64,000 bases of DNA from Microvelia longipes (GCA_018340805.1 JACMZG010001863.1:52571730-52635729); one strand, 5' to 3'; counted from the first letter of the stretch, positions 36,421 through 49,734 are shown. Notes: generated by a model not told the origin, from the letters alone. Numbers and translations are program-made.

Positions 36421-37635
36421 TTATTTACAAGCTGAACACTAGACAAGTCTATTTATATTGTCAAATAAGAAAAAAAACTTTTAAACATCAAAATTTTTAA
36501 GAGAAAACTTACTCAACGAATAAATTTCTTCATGAAAAACTCCTTAAAATACAAATAAGCGTTATTTTTTATTGAAAATTTGCTAACATGTTTTTTTGCT
36601 AAGATCAATACGTTTTTCAGCACCCAGCATTCTGCCTGACCCTATCATGCATTCCTTTGGGACATAAAACCTCGTGAAAACGGAGGGAGTTAATAATGAA
36701 ATGTCTAAAAAAAAGTTATACAATGCTTTCCATAAAAATAAAGCTGCTCTGCACCACGGATTTTGGAGTTAGGGCGGGAATCCTATCGCTCGAGCTGAAC
36801 CCGCAGCGAAATCGAGGATATTATGGTCTATACTTGATACCGCTGCGTAGTTATCAATAACCTTTTATCTATTTCAATTTATTTTTGTATTTATTTTGAT
36901 TTTACTATAATTATGTTTTGTTTTATAAATGTTTATTGTATTTTATGTTTACTATTTTAGCCACTTTTATAAACTTTTATCGATATTTATTAAAACATAA
37001 CCAAACTTTTTACTATAACCTACGTTTCGAAAAGGGGTAATGCTAGATACTTGGAGCTGTTAGCTGGATCGAGAAAAAGCACATAAAGCAGCTTCATTTT
37101 GAAAAGTGTTGATTGTCATAACATAGAATTTCTTAAGAAATTCAAAATATATTTCTATATTTAAAATACATAGAATATTGTATTCGCGATTCAAAGTCCG
37201 TAGCAGCGCCACCGTCGCTGATAAGAAATTGATAACGATCTTTGTTAAAATCCTTATGGGGGTTTTATGGTTTTTTTGTGACAATTATTTCTTTGAATTT
37301 TTTATCAATGTGCTTTAATTTAATTAATTTTAGGGCGTATGAACTCAGTAGAATCACTATTTCATTAAAAAATAGGGTTTTAATGGGTTGTCACGAGTAT
37401 TTAAATTGAGTGATAAGAAGGTGAAAATCACAATATAGTGATAATATTATTAGTATTAGTATTCGTCACCATTGTATATGATTTTTAATTTATTTAAAGA
37501 CACTGGATGGGACTGAAGTAACTACTTCTTACTTCTTTAAATGACTATATTTCGCCTGACCCCAGACATACTCATGTCTACAAACCTAAAATATAGTGTT
37601 TTATTTTATTTATTGATTATACTAATGTTACTTTT
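36421..37635. other. Unassigned sequence
   Basis: Includes a GC-richer patch at 36,755-36,850 without coding signature. Confidence 0.45.
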
Positions 37636-37639
37636 AAAT

Positions 37640-38275
37640 AATTTTAGTTTGCACAAACACACAAAATTACCTTTTTATTGTATTAAATTGTTTAAATTAG
37701 TTGTAACAGGTATTTAAATTAACTGATAACAAGCAGATTTTCACCGTAATGGTGTTTTGTTTCAGTAATTGTTAATCGATATTATTTACTTACTAAAATA
37801 ATTAATAACTCACTAAATTCACTCTTTTTTGGTAAACCTTTTGTTTAAATTATCCGTTTAGGTTTTATTATTTCTAGGTTAAATCGGACAAATCCAAGTC
37901 TGTGGTGAAAAAAGCCTAATTCTATATTTAAAATCATGGAATAATGGAAGTATTTATCTCTGAAATATTGGCAATTGTTTTAGCCTCGATGGTCGTTCTA
38001 TTAATTTTTACCTCATTTATCACAAATTAACTAACAATAAAAAAATAAAAGAAGAATTTCTAACGGCTCCCATGCTAATCCTATGATAAAAAAATGTTGA
38101 TCACCCTTTCGTTTTCACGCCTTTGATATTGCCAACCTTACAACTATCTCTTTGAATCGCGAATATTTTTTTAGTCTATTCTCCCTGTATTTTGCCAATC
38201 ATGATGACAGTAAGAAAGCACCGCTCATCTCATGCAAATACTTCAGTTAATGCTTTTCGGAATTTTATATGAATG
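37640..38275 (+). repeat. Interspersed repeat family R4, copy 2 (long)
   Basis: It starts with 'tagtttgcacaaacacacaa', passes through 'ggctcccatgctaatcctat' and 'tctttgaatcgcgaatattt', and ends 'cagttaatgcttttcggaat'. It is the same as the 49.7-50.3-kb copy in inverse and longer than copy 1. About 620 bp, with no coding capacity. Confidence 0.8.
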
Positions 38276-39097
38276 CAGAGTAAGTATAGGCCTTATGAAT
38301 TGGACTTAACGAAATCAAGAATTTAAAATCATTTTCCCCAGATTCGTTTGTAGCATAGCGTTTTGCTGGTTACATTTATAAGTATACCTCTCACTTAATT
38401 GTATTTTGTTTCACACTAAACTGAAACATACGTATAAAGTGATACTTAAATTTAATTTTTTTTGTAGCTAAATTAAATTGTCAGTAAGTTGAGACTCGTT
38501 ATATTGCCAATAAATTATCTAATCCTTTGTGTAATCCAATTATTATAGCCGGTAATTATACATCTAAATCTTTGTAAAGTTGTTGCTTATTTGTTTTGAT
38601 TTATATCTTTTTATTTTAGTATGAAATAAAGGATGGTTTATTATAGACGTTTACTGTGGAAGGATGTAGATGATAATCTAAACGTTTAACCTGTAATTTA
38701 AAGTCCTTTCATCAAAACCAAGCCGCTGGTCCTTGCTCTAAATAATTCTTATTTATTATATTTTATTTATCTTTATCAGATGTATATTGGTCCATTTATA
38801 GTCTAAATTTAGTAGTTATTTGGTTTTTATGGATGCGTTTCTGTAATTTGACTTCTTTAATGATGGTAAGATTACACCGGGATGGTCATAATGTTATGTT
38901 TTACAGCGTGAAATACAACAAGGAAAGAATGGATAAAGATCTTCTGTTCCTTACGACCAATACCTTTTGTTGTTCTTGATTATATTTCTTTCTGCGAGTG
39001 CTCTGTAGTGTAGAGAGTACACGGCGGACCCACGTGGAAACTAGCGCTTTTAACAAGGGTCAACGGAACTAGGGCGTGACGTCAACGACTTTCTACA
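38276..39097. other. Unassigned spacer
   Basis: No exon, RNA or repeat is recognised. Confidence 0.45.
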
Positions 39098-39690
39098 TCT
39101 TCGGAAAGGCAGTAGTAGTAGTAGTAATATGGGGGAGTGGTAATGGTAATAACTATCAGGCAAGTAGGCCACGTGGTTGAGCCCTTTTTGCCAGCTCCCT
39201 AAGATAGTGTTCTACTCCTTTTAATTTCAAGTGTATGTATATTTCATCTAATCTAGACAGAAGAGCCGTGAATTTCTATGGTTCCTCTCATGCTTTTTTA
39301 AGCAATTATACATATTATCACTGACTTTATAGTCAGTGAAAGAGTTGAAAACTGGGAACAACACGTACTCTCACTGTTAAACCAAACCTCCACACACTTT
39401 AAACTACAAGGCAGAAACATTATAGTTTTATAATGAATCTACAATGATGGTCCAAAATTTTGCCTTTACCCAGTTTCATTTAGGGTAAGGGATCTTTAAC
39501 GAATACCTGACAACGCACAGGTTCGAGTCCGGCTTTACATCCCTTCTGAAGGACGTGGTACGCAGAATTTTTATCCCTCTCATAAAAATCCTAGTGGCCC
39601 GCGTGATGGGATTGAACCCATGACTAAGTCCATTCATTCTGTGTATTGCCCGCGTACCTTAACCACTACACCACGGGTGACTCTTCGGAA
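39098..39690 (-). mobile_element. SINE family A, copy 3 (near full length)
   Basis: The direct repeat 'tcttcggaa' at 39,098-39,106 and 39,682-39,690 flanks a 575-bp element. Read on the minus strand, it begins 'gtcacccgtggtgtagtggt' (A-box-like tagtggttaagg), has the B box 'gggttcaatccc' (about 39,620), and ends in a (tac)n tail at 39,111-39,128. It is the best preserved of the three copies. Confidence 0.87.
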
Positions 39691-40215
39691 CGAAGCATGT
39701 TTGACGTCTTAAAAGCCCTAGAGAAAGATTTACACTCTTTGGAACAATATTTTATTTTAAAGCCGAGCGTAGCGAGCCTGAAGTAATGCTACCTTAAGCG
39801 TTAACTAATCGTGGCATTATAGATTAGTTAGTTATTTAGATTTAGTGTTATCATCAAATCATAACACTAGATTTTTAATCAATGTTCTATCTTGAGGTCG
39901 AGTGTAAGAAGACCGAAATAAAAACACTTTTAGCTTTAGATAATCATGTCATCCTGAGAACGAGCGAAGCGAGTCCGAAGTGTCGATTAATAGTACCGTG
40001 GTACCCTGTGTCCGATTTTTCTATTTACCAATGTTATTAAGACCATAACCCTCCTTTAGTTAACAGGTTTTTCTTTCTTTGTATAAGAAATGTAGTTTTA
40101 AAGTTTCGATGTGTTGATGCTGATTATATTGTGCTAAATCTATTGAACAGCATTGGTTTCCGACGTTTCGCTCCCCCTGTGGAACACATTTCCAGATAGA
40201 TAGTAGGGAATCATG
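39691..40215. repeat. Diverged repeat with gagcgaagcgag motifs and hammerhead-like tail
   Basis: 'aacgagcgaagcgagtccga' (about 39,958) and 'taccctgtgtccgatttttc' resemble the block after the 5S-like fragment at 9.2-9.3 kb. At 40,140-40,205 the minus strand reads CTGGAAA..GAGCGAAACGTCGG, similar to the 9.6-kb hammerhead-like motif but with a degenerate first core box. Confidence 0.4.
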
Positions 40216-40897
40216 GATAATAACTAATTGGGTTTTGCCATCTAACTTAAAGCGGCCATCCTCGGGACACTAAACCTTTATAACCAAAAACCATTGCGAT
40301 ACAGTGACCTATTGTTTTCAATTCTAACAATTTAAAAAAATAAGCTTGTATGCATAATAATCTATAATTACAATTGTCCACATGAAATCAACTTGATTAC
40401 AATTTAGAACCACACATTATTATTTTTTTGTTTATTATTATTATTTATGCATTCTGTATAAGTTATACAACCTACGTACAGGTTAGTACGTAGGAATCTT
40501 TGTAGGATTCAAGTGCAATAAATATAAGTCAATCCATATTTAAAAAATATAATAATATAAATATAATTGTAAAAATTATGTTTCTTCATTCAAGTTTTTA
40601 TTTTATTTTATTTTTAGTTTAAAAAAAAACTTTTGTATTTATTCATTCATACACACAGGTACAAACCTATTTATATAATTATTTATTAGTTCCTTTTTTA
40701 TTTTATTATTTTTACAATTATTTATTAATTGTTGTCAATTTAATTTAATTTTCATTCATTCACAATTTTTTCCATTCATTTTATTTTTATTAATTATGAA
40801 TAACATAATTATTCATTTTATTTATTATTACTTGTAATTAAATTATTATTTCATTTACTAAGATATATATATATATATTTATATATATAATTATATA

Positions 40898-40942
<45 letters not shown>

Positions 40943-43555
40943 TAAATATATACAGCATTTTTTTTTATTTCTTTTTTATATATACATATATAAAAGAATG
41001 AGCCAAGTACATGAATGATGAATATAATTTTACTAACTTTATTTTAACTCAATTAAGATTATTCAATAATAAGTAATTATTTTACAATTAAATTTGTAAA
41101 ATATCCTTAAACTAAGGATATATAAGACTACACCAATTAAAATTTTAATTTTAAAAGCATTTAAATTTTTATTTATATATTCCAAAATATTTTTAGATCA
41201 ATATGAAAGTAATTACCAGGCAGATGTGAAAAGTAATAAACTTAAATCCTTGTTAATAAAGAAGTAATTTATCTGATAAATTACTTCTTGATGATTGGGT
41301 TTATTTCCTTTAAATCAATCTTTATAATAATTAATTACTATAATTCATTAAGGTACAAATAACTTTTTATTTTGTACATGTCATTGTTATTATTAATTAT
41401 GGGATCTGAGAACAAGAAATATGTCATTATGTCAGCTTAATTATTCAAACTGTAGGATTCTTTTAGAGATTATACATATGTATGTTACAAGATATTAAAC
41501 TAGATATTTTTATTAACGTTAAATTTCTTGCAACTGGTACTTAGGTTCTTCGATAGGCTATTAAGCGGTAAATCACGTGCTTTCAAAATAAATTGCATCA
41601 AAAGAATTGAAAATTAATCAGGGGTTCTTTTTTTCATGGTGCATTGTTACTATTTAATGTTATGGAAATCTCACTAAGGGTAGATTAATCATTCGTGTCA
41701 ATCTATTTTTTGTAGTCTTTTTGGTTTTTTAAACATGTTTTTATTAATTAGGCTTTAATCTTTTAATGGCTGTCTGCGACGTCTGAAAGGTGCTTTCTTT
41801 TATTCATTGGGCTAAATGGAAACGAATAGTAGCTCTAAACGTTGCAAAGCAATTATGTACACCACTCGCCACTGACTACTTTTTTTACATTTGTCAAGTT
41901 TAACCCCCCCCCCTTAGCGACCAAGTTTTAAATTTCAGACATAAAAAAATAATGTGACCCATAGAATTTAACCATAGTAGCTGACAAAGCTTTTTAAGCA
42001 AAGAACTATGATTAATTACTCCGATCTCTTACTAATAGCCAGCTAAAACAAGTTTTTATTTCTTTAAACAGACTATTGTTTATTTTCTTCAGAATAAAAT
42101 ATGAGTGAGATTTAGATGTACTCGATGTATTAGTGTTTACACACAAGCATAACTTATCCCAACAAATGGTGTGTCAAAAAAAAAGGTCCCACTAAAAAAT
42201 GATTTGGGTTCTGGGTTTAGGAATAAAAGGATTTAGAATTGTAATCCTTACTGTATAATCTCACATTTCTGGTTCTTCTAGTCCTAAAAATGTCCTGAAA
42301 GAAGATAAAACCCATCTATATAAAGGGTCTAAGGGATTATCAGGTATAGTGGATAGAGGTTTCAGACCTGGATACAGATGGTCAAGACCATCTGCTACAT
42401 TCAAATATATTACAATATAGACCAGATATTTTAAACATCAATTATTCCGACCTTTGTACTTAAGTGTTTCTACGAAAATGGGGGGAGCGTTTCCCTTGGA
42501 AAAATTTCGATTGAATAGGGAAATAAAATGGGTAGTTTATCTTCTCTTAAAGACTTTTTGTACGAAGGGATATGGATTGGCAACCATTTCGGACTCTTCA
42601 AATATTTAAAAGGAAAAATCACCCTTAAATTCTTCCCCTATTTGTTTTTCCTAAAAACCACCTCTTTATATTACAAATGTCAAAGCCAGGAACAGATATA
42701 TTTAGTATCAATAGTTTAGTAGGAAGTAAATCTTGATACTGGAAAGTTAATGATCCTAATACTTGTTGTATTGAGAAAGGACGTTTTAATCATAATAGCT
42801 TGAAAAAGTGTGACTTATTTTGTACTACTTCAAACCAAATTTTCCTGAAAGTATAACTTAAATTATGTAGAAAATCCATAGTCTGTTTATCCAGAGTGGA
42901 GCCCTTCATATGATTACGCATGCTCATAATTTTATAAAATTGCACAAATTACAGTTTTCTTGAAATAAGTTGTTCCCTATGGGTCGTGTGCAAAACAAGA
43001 AGAGAACATTTTTTTAAGGTGATAAAATGTTTTTAATACGAGTGTTTAATCGACAAAATCAGATGACTACAAACAAAGTTATGGGTCTTTCAAAAACACC
43101 TTTGATTCCATAAAATACAGCGAAATATATTAATAGCAAACAAAGTGAGATTAAAATTTACTTAGCTTTCGGTTTTTTATTAGATTTAATTCAATTATTC
43201 CACGCAATTAAGTTATTTTTTCTCTCTTTTAGAGGAATAGTATATTATACTACTAGGCTGTAAAATGAATCTTTTTTTTACGGAAGCGAAAAAAAAATAT
43301 ATTTACTGGCGAGCGAAGCGAGTCAGTAAAATTGTCAATCATATGAAAAATATTTTTCCAGTGGTAGGGAGTTATGGGTCACTTTATTCCTTGTTGTACA
43401 GAATTGAAATACGACATTAGATATCTAAGTGAAAAAAATAAAGTTTTATTTGATTATTGTTTATCTTATGTGTCGTTTAAATTATATTATTGCTTAGATT
43501 TGGGGTAAATAGTTATTGTATTAGTCTGTATTAGTATTAGTCTTCATTAGATTAA
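40216..43555. other. Unassigned AT-rich sequence
   Basis: (TA)n at 40,862-40,940. Otherwise long AT-rich, mostly unique DNA. A 63-codon frame at 42,528-42,719 has no motif, and no splice-flanked exon was found. Confidence 0.5.
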
Positions 43556-43559
43556 AACA

Positions 43560-44345
43560 GTTTTTCACTAATAAAATTTCTCATATTTTATAATTCACTA
43601 GTGCAAAGTGTTTTAAGCTATGGCATCACTGTTTGGGGTGGTTTATATGATACTTATAAAAATTCAATTCTAGTTTTGCAGAAAAAGATTATTAAAATTA
43701 TACTATTATAATTATTAAATTATTCTAGTTGGAAATTATTTTCAGAATCTAAACTATTAGATCTTTCCTCTCTTTATAAGCTACAATGTATGAAATATAT
43801 AATCAGAAACAAAGATCATTTTCCAAATCAAAAAATCAATGTCAGACTAGATTGTTTGGACAATTCGAAGTACTAAGAAAAATACCAGATTAGCCCATTA
43901 TCTAGATTATATTGGTCCTAAATTAATAAATTCACTTTGCAATGACAACAAAATAACAATAGAAAATCTCACAAATAGACCTAATTTGCCCAAAAAGATT
44001 CTTTACAATTGGATTTCTGATCAATTTTTGAAAAATGCATCCTAATTTTTTTTTTTTTTTTTTTTTTAACCTTAATTTCATTTTTAATAAAAATAATAAT
44101 AATAATAATTTTATACTTACTTTTTCTTTTTTGAGCACAGTCGCGAAATAACACTTCTTCTTTATTTGTCTTTATTAATTTATGTATATCCCTCCTGCGA
44201 ACAGGTTATTCCTATGCAGGTCTATATTTGTTTATATTGTATTTTTTTTTTAATGTCAAATTTAACAAACTATTTTATTTTTTTATTTTCATTTTGTTAT
44301 ATTTAATTGAAAAATAAAGGGTGTTTGTTTCTTTCTTTCTTTCTT
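43560..44345 (+). mobile_element. Degraded LINE (non-LTR retrotransposon) 3' end
   Basis: The frame beginning near 43,574 reads 'FYNSLVQSVLSYGITVWGG' and continues to 'LVLQKKIIKII', a signature found downstream of the reverse-transcriptase core in Jockey/CR1-type LINEs. Stops and frameshifts follow (first stop near 43,700), with recognisable pieces ('LYKLQCMKYIIRNKDHFPNQ') up to about 43,850. A T-run at 44,044-44,067 lies within the 3' region, and the element ends 'aataaagggtgtttgtttct' with a (tttc)n tail. The catalytic part of the enzyme is absent. It is a dead, strongly 5'-truncated copy. Confidence 0.75.
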
Positions 44346-45215
44346 TCTGCACTATCTTTTGTAAAAAATCACAATTAAGTACGTACATATATCATCTCAC
44401 ATTTGGGACGAGTGAATCCGATTTTGGAGTGAAATTCGGAACGTGAGATTACTAAAAAAATTCTATTGATGCCTTTTTTATTAAAGTTAGTACATATTAA
44501 TTAAAGAATAACTATTTCCTTAAATTCAATTTAATAATTTCATAAATTAAACGAAAAGTAGGGTGAACAACAAGCACTTGAAAATTTATCACTAATAGTT
44601 TATTATGTGCACAAAACATTTTAAAACGCAAAATTACCACTAATATTTCGTTTTAATTAATTAATTTAATTAATATTCGTTTTAATGGTACTACTATACA
44701 TAATGGTACTACTAATCATAAATAGTTGTTTATGTTTGCATTATAAACAACTAAAAAAAAGATAGTTGATTCAAACAAATGAATTATACTCCTTAAATAA
44801 ATATACCTACTTTAGTAAGCAGTAAAAGAAAGGGCCTTATTGTTCTAAGCTCTGGTTGGAACGTAAAAAGGACATCTATTTGTGAACCCTAATATATTTT
44901 ATATTAAGGTTTTTCTAAAGACTTTGTCTAACACACAAAATTCAGGACCTCTCATACAACTAGGACTCAAATCTCCTACACCAACACTTTATGGACCGCA
45001 CACTAAGCAGTCTTTATTTATTTTATTTAAGAACAAATGAAAAAGAGGCAATAAAAATTCTTTTAGGGGACCTTATCTGGTTTAGTACATTTTGAAACAC
45101 GTCTCGTTCTTAAGATTATTTTTTATTTAAATGGAATTGTATTTTATTTAACTAACAGGATTTTGAATAAGCTTTTTACTTAGAGAATTTTCAAAGAAAA
45201 AAGGAGCTTACGAGA
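44346..45215. other. Unassigned AT-rich spacer
   Basis: Nothing is recognised. Confidence 0.45.
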
Positions 45216-45218
45216 TTA

Positions 45219-45971
45219 GTATAAGTTTATGATATATGTGGTACAAAGAGACTAAAACCATTAGAGGGAGGATATACAACAGCTCTTATCATTCCTTGGG
45301 TAGCAGGTGCCGTAACGGTACATTGGTGACGTATTTTTTTTTATTTTTTCTAATAATTACAATTTCACGTAAATATTACATTATTTTTCGACTATTTTGT
45401 TTTAATCAAGTAAATGAATTTAAAAATAAGTTTTAATTATTTAACTATTGCACTTATTCTTAATTGTAAGTGTTGAATAAAGTGTTTAATGTGGTACAAG
45501 GACCCGATTAACACACAAGTGATAAGGGGTCTGGAAGTGAGACAGTTTCCAATAGGTTGCCCTAACTGTACTTACCCCTACTATAGTCTCCCTAGAGAAA
45601 GAATAGATACTCCCCTACCCTCTACAACTTATATTGTAGCATGCATTCTACTTACGGCGGACATTTTTCAGTGATGCCACATTAAACCACTTTATTCAAT
45701 ACCAACAATTAAAGAATACGTGCAATAGTTAATAATTAAAACTTATTTTAAATTCATTTTACTTGATTTAAAACAAAATAGTCGAGAAATAATGTAATAT
45801 TTACGTGAAATTGTAATTATTAGGAAAAATAAAAATGACGTCACCAATGTACGTTACGGCACTTAGCTACCCAAGGAATGATAAGAACTGTTGTATCCTC
45901 CCTCTAATAGTTTTAGTCTCTTTGACTCCCTCTAATAGTTTTAGTCTTTTTGATGTGGTATAAGTTTATGA
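45219..45971. mobile_element. Foldback DNA transposon family R3, complete copy
   Basis: A 14-bp direct repeat 'gtataagtttatga' (45,219-45,232 and 45,958-45,971) flanks inverted arms of about 260-280 bp. Left-arm landmarks are 'actaaaaccattagagggag' and 'gtgccgtaacggtacattgg'. Right-arm landmarks are 'ccaatgtacgttacggcact' and 'ctccctctaatagttttagt'. The right arm has an extra 'ccctctaatagttttagtct' duplication. The unique centre (about 45,500-45,670) carries no transposase. Confidence 0.8.
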
Positions 45972-46440
45972 GGGGTGGGAGTCGGAAAGCGGCCCCCTGC
46001 GCAGAGACTGCGGAGTGGCAAAGAAGCCGATGGCCTCTTGTTTGCTGCAAAATTAATACATCACACCATTAACACAGTAAAAGCCTGTTTAAAATTTTCA
46101 CTCAGGCCAGGAAAACTGGTAAAATACGGCTCGTACAAAAATTGAAAACATACATATATAGAGCATTTATAAATTTACCCCTCACAAGAAGTCAAAAGCC
46201 TTGTATTGTGAGGGGAAGTATTTAGAACAGAACATATGCTATGTTTATATATTTATCATTACTGTTAAGCATCAATGCTGATATATACATTGATAATCAT
46301 TATTATTAATTACAAAGTTTTATCTTATTTATTATTTATGTTTAGTTTTAACAAGTTTTATATTCCACTATTTCCATGTATATGCATTTTGTTTTATTAA
46401 ATTTGGTATATTTTATACTAATTATAAACTTATACTAAAT
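45972..46440. other. Unassigned spacer
   Basis: Nothing is recognised. Confidence 0.45.
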
Positions 46441-46444
46441 AAAC

Positions 46445-46835
46445 CTTCTGTAATTGTTGGTCCATTAATATTTAGGTCTTTTTGACTTTCAGTACCATTA
46501 ATTTTAGGTCTGTAATTGCGATCCATTAATATTTAGGTCTTTTTAACTTTCAGTAATTGTTGATCCATTAATATTTAGGTCTTTTTAACTTTCAGTAATT
46601 GTTGATCCATTAATATTTAGGTCTTCTTAACTTTCAGTAATTGCTGATCCATTAATATTTAGGTCTTTTAACTTTCAGTAATTGTTGATCCATTAATATT
46701 TAGGTTGTTTTGACTTTCAGTAATTGTTGATCCATTAATATTTAGGTTTTTTTTTTAACTTCCAGTAATTGTTGATCCATAATATTTGTTGTTTTGACTT
46801 TCAGTACTTGCTTTGAGGTTGTTTGACTTCATTAC
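46445..46835. repeat. 42-bp minisatellite, about nine copies
   Basis: The unit is 'gtaattgttgatccattaat' plus 'atttaggtctttttaacttt'. It decays at the right end. Confidence 0.94.
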
Positions 46836-47524
46836 TTGATGATTTTTTTTTTTTAAAAGACTTGAAAACATTATTTGATTATTTTGTTCTTATAAATCAA
46901 AACGCTAAGATATTTCTTGTATATAAATTGAGAGGTTATTGTATTAAATTGGAACAGCTGACTGAGCAAGGCGCGGCTCTGTGCATGTGCAGCTGGTTCC
47001 TATAAGTCTTAGTTAAATACAGTTGTTGGGCTTGATTTAGTTGAGCTCTGGTTTTGATAAGATAACACGACTATTAGATTTGATAATGCCGCCTATTTGC
47101 TAGCTGGCCATAGAGTTGTACAAGTATGGAATAAGCACATTCTTTGTAATCCACAGGTAATAGAGATGATAGTCGGTACCAACCTAACTTCTTTTAGCGT
47201 CTTAATTAAAAAAAAAAAAAAAAAAAAAAACGTTTAATTAATAAACGTTTATTGATTTTATTAGTAGTCGAAGGTGTTCAGGTTACTTATTTGATGTTTC
47301 AAAATTTCCAATTCATCTAGTAATAATAGCCTTATGCTAAGTAGTATTAATTAACTTACAAATTGTTATGAATTTGTTATAAAAATGTTGTTTTTTGATA
47401 AGAACGCTTGACACTAATTATTATGAAGGTCTTGACGAGAACTTCTTGTCTTTATTGTAAAATTAATAAATAAATATATTTTTAACATAAATTTGTAGAA
47501 TCGTATTTGTGAGAGCTCATTCAG
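46836..47524. other. Unassigned spacer with poly-A and R2 relic
   Basis: A poly-A run lies at 47,209-47,230. 'gttcaggttacttatttgat' then 'gtttcaaaatttcc' and 'catctagtaataat' (47,275-47,330) resemble the right end of R2. Confidence 0.45.
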
Positions 47525-48055
47525 TTTGCTAAGTCGAAACCAAGATTTGCTAGGTCACAACCAAGATTTGCTAGGTCACAACCAAGTTGTTAGGTGACAA
47601 CCAAGGTGTTAGGTCACAACCAAGGTTTTCTAGGTCACAACCAATGTTTTCTAGGTCACAACCAAGGTTTTCTAGGTCATACCAAGGTTTTATAGGTCAC
47701 AACCAAGGTTTGCTAGGTCACAACCATGGTGTTAGGTCACAACCAACAAGGTTTGCTAGTCACAACCATGGTGTTAGGTCACAACCAAGGTTTGCTAGGT
47801 CACAACCATGGTGTTAGGTCACAACCAAGATTGGCTAGGTCACAACTAAGGTGTTAGGGCACAACCAAGATTTTCTAGGTTACAACCAAGGTTTGCTAGG
47901 TCACAACCAAGGTGTTAGGTCACAACCAAGGTTTTCTAGGTCACAACCAAGGTTTTCTAGGTCACAACTTAGAAAACCGAGCAAATAGATTTGCTGGGTC
48001 ATAAACAAAGTCTTCCAGGTCACGAACAAGGTTTTTCTAGATCCCAACCAAAGTT
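47525..48055. repeat. 21-bp minisatellite, about 26 copies
   Basis: Units like 'aaggtttgctaggtcacaac' of 19-21 bp, with 'aaggtgttaggtcacaacc' variants. It sits about 120 bp upstream of the first mitoguardin exon, within the presumed preceding intron. Confidence 0.94.
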
Positions 48056-48178
48056 GCAACTGGTCACCAGTCCTCCCTCTGTCCCAGCACTATTTTGAAT
48101 TATGTTCCTTATAACTGGGACATAAGTCTCTTCTCCATAAGTCTTGGAACTGTATCTTTGTATTTGTCATGTATGCAG

Positions 48179-48360
48179 GTATGGAAGCACTGGAGACGAG
48201 CATTAACTACTGGGAAGATGCATTAGCGGCCTATCAAGAAGGAGGCGAGGCACTGTGTCTCACAGACCAAGAGGAAGCTGAATTCTGTCAGGAGTTACAA
48301 GATCTTCTAGATCTGGCGTATAAAGCACAGAGAAAATGTGAACTGTTATTCCTAGATCAG
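48179..48360 (+). CDS. Miga: Mitoguardin-like exon A
   Basis: An internal exon of 182 nt between the acceptor 'catgtatgcag' (AG at 48,177-48,178) and the donor CAG|GTTAGT (48,358-48,366). The upstream intron is phase 1, with two bases 'gt' completing a Gly codon, and the downstream intron is phase 0. The peptide starts GMEALETSINYWEDALAAYQ and ends ECR/KCELLFLDQ-like (KCELLFLDQ). It is acidic and helical, and I recognise it as the conserved region of mitoguardin (FAM73 family), where vertebrates have a related 'W-E-x-A-L' helix. Mitoguardin is an outer-mitochondrial-membrane protein that promotes mitochondrial fusion and binds VAP proteins at ER contacts. The identification is from recall of the family, without alignment. 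No upstream exon was found. Confidence 0.82.
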
Positions 48361-48744
48361 GTTAGTTTCATTGGGCCTGTTAAGTGACTTTAATTCAGGG
48401 CTGCGCTGAGGGATCAAATTTCGAAGCAATTTTGAAGGAGTCATGACTTCCCGAGGCGAAGCCGAGGGAGTTATGACCATTAACTCCCGAGGCGAAGCCG
48501 AGAAAGGTAATTGCGAGGGAGAAAATAGCATTTTACTCCCAAGGTGCATACAAGATTTTATCTCCAGAAGTTGATTTTACTTTAACCTGTTTTGTTGTAT
48601 TTGATTTTTTTTTTTTTTTTTTTTTTTTTGGTCGGACCCCTTATAAATTTAGAGGGGCTGCCACCAAAAAAATAAAAAAAAAAATTTATTGCTCCTAACA
48701 ACTTTTATTGACCAGGAACGGATTTTGAGCCTATAAAAAAAATT

Positions 48745-49020
48745 TTTTGGTTGGTCCCCGGTAAAATTCTAAAACATCGATTAAGTAACACCTTTAACTA
48801 TTGATATAATCAAATGAGCCTTTTAATAATAAAAGGTTTAAACATTTAAAATCAAAAGCACCAACAATATTCGTAAACAAAGTTTTATTTATTATAAACA
48901 AGGATTATAATAATGAGGTTTCATAGAGCCCTTGAGAGCTCTAAAGAGATATTTTAAACCACTCAATATATTAACATGGGGTATGCCCTCTCTAGTAATA
49001 CAAGATATATATCTATACCT
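48745..49020 (-). mobile_element. MITE-like family R2 copy within the intron
   Basis: 'aaaacatcgattaagtaaca', 'atagagcccttgagagctct' and 'gtatgccctctctagtaata' follow the R2 order in minus orientation. The left end is damaged. Confidence 0.7.
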
Positions 49021-49659
49021 CCGGCTCATGACAGCATTAATCATAAATTTCAATTCACAATATTTATGTTACGCTGTATAATTTTGATTGTTATTCGAGA
49101 GGGGATGTTATTTCAGATACGGTTTACAAACTCCAGTGAAAGCTGTAGTTAGCTCGGTGCTGCATCACCCTGACCATAACCATCCTATTGCGTTCTTAAT
49201 AAAAATTATGTTATATTTTATACCTTTTATTCCCTTGATTTATTTATAAGTTCCTATTTCAAGTTATTTGATGTTAAGTTTTTGTTATTTAAATAATGTG
49301 GTTCAAGTAACAGTAATAGTAGTGATTTTGCGTGGTGTTTTTTTTTAATGTTGGATATCCATATAACTTTAGTAAATTCGTCCCCTTCTATAAAGCTATG
49401 TCCGCATACACACGTTGAGTCTACGGTAAGTAGAAGTCAAGGCATGAGGAGGAAAAAAATAGGTGGGCTTGTATCACACTCAGATGTCGAAGTCGAGGCA
49501 ACTATTGTTGTACAGTTGGTAGCACTGATTAGTGATAAGGGCTATACTAAAGCCTTGATTTTCCAAACAATCCCGTAATTATAAAGGGGATATGAAAAAA
49601 GTTTGACTAAATTTTAAGTTAAATTGTATGTTTTCATATTCATTTCGAAAGAAATAAAC

Positions 49660-49694
49660 GCCTTATATATATATATATATATTATATATATATA

Positions 49695-49732
<38 letters not shown>
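49660..49732. repeat. (TA)n microsatellite
   Basis: Interrupted (ta)n directly beside the R4 copy. Confidence 0.93.
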
Positions 49733-49734
49733 TT

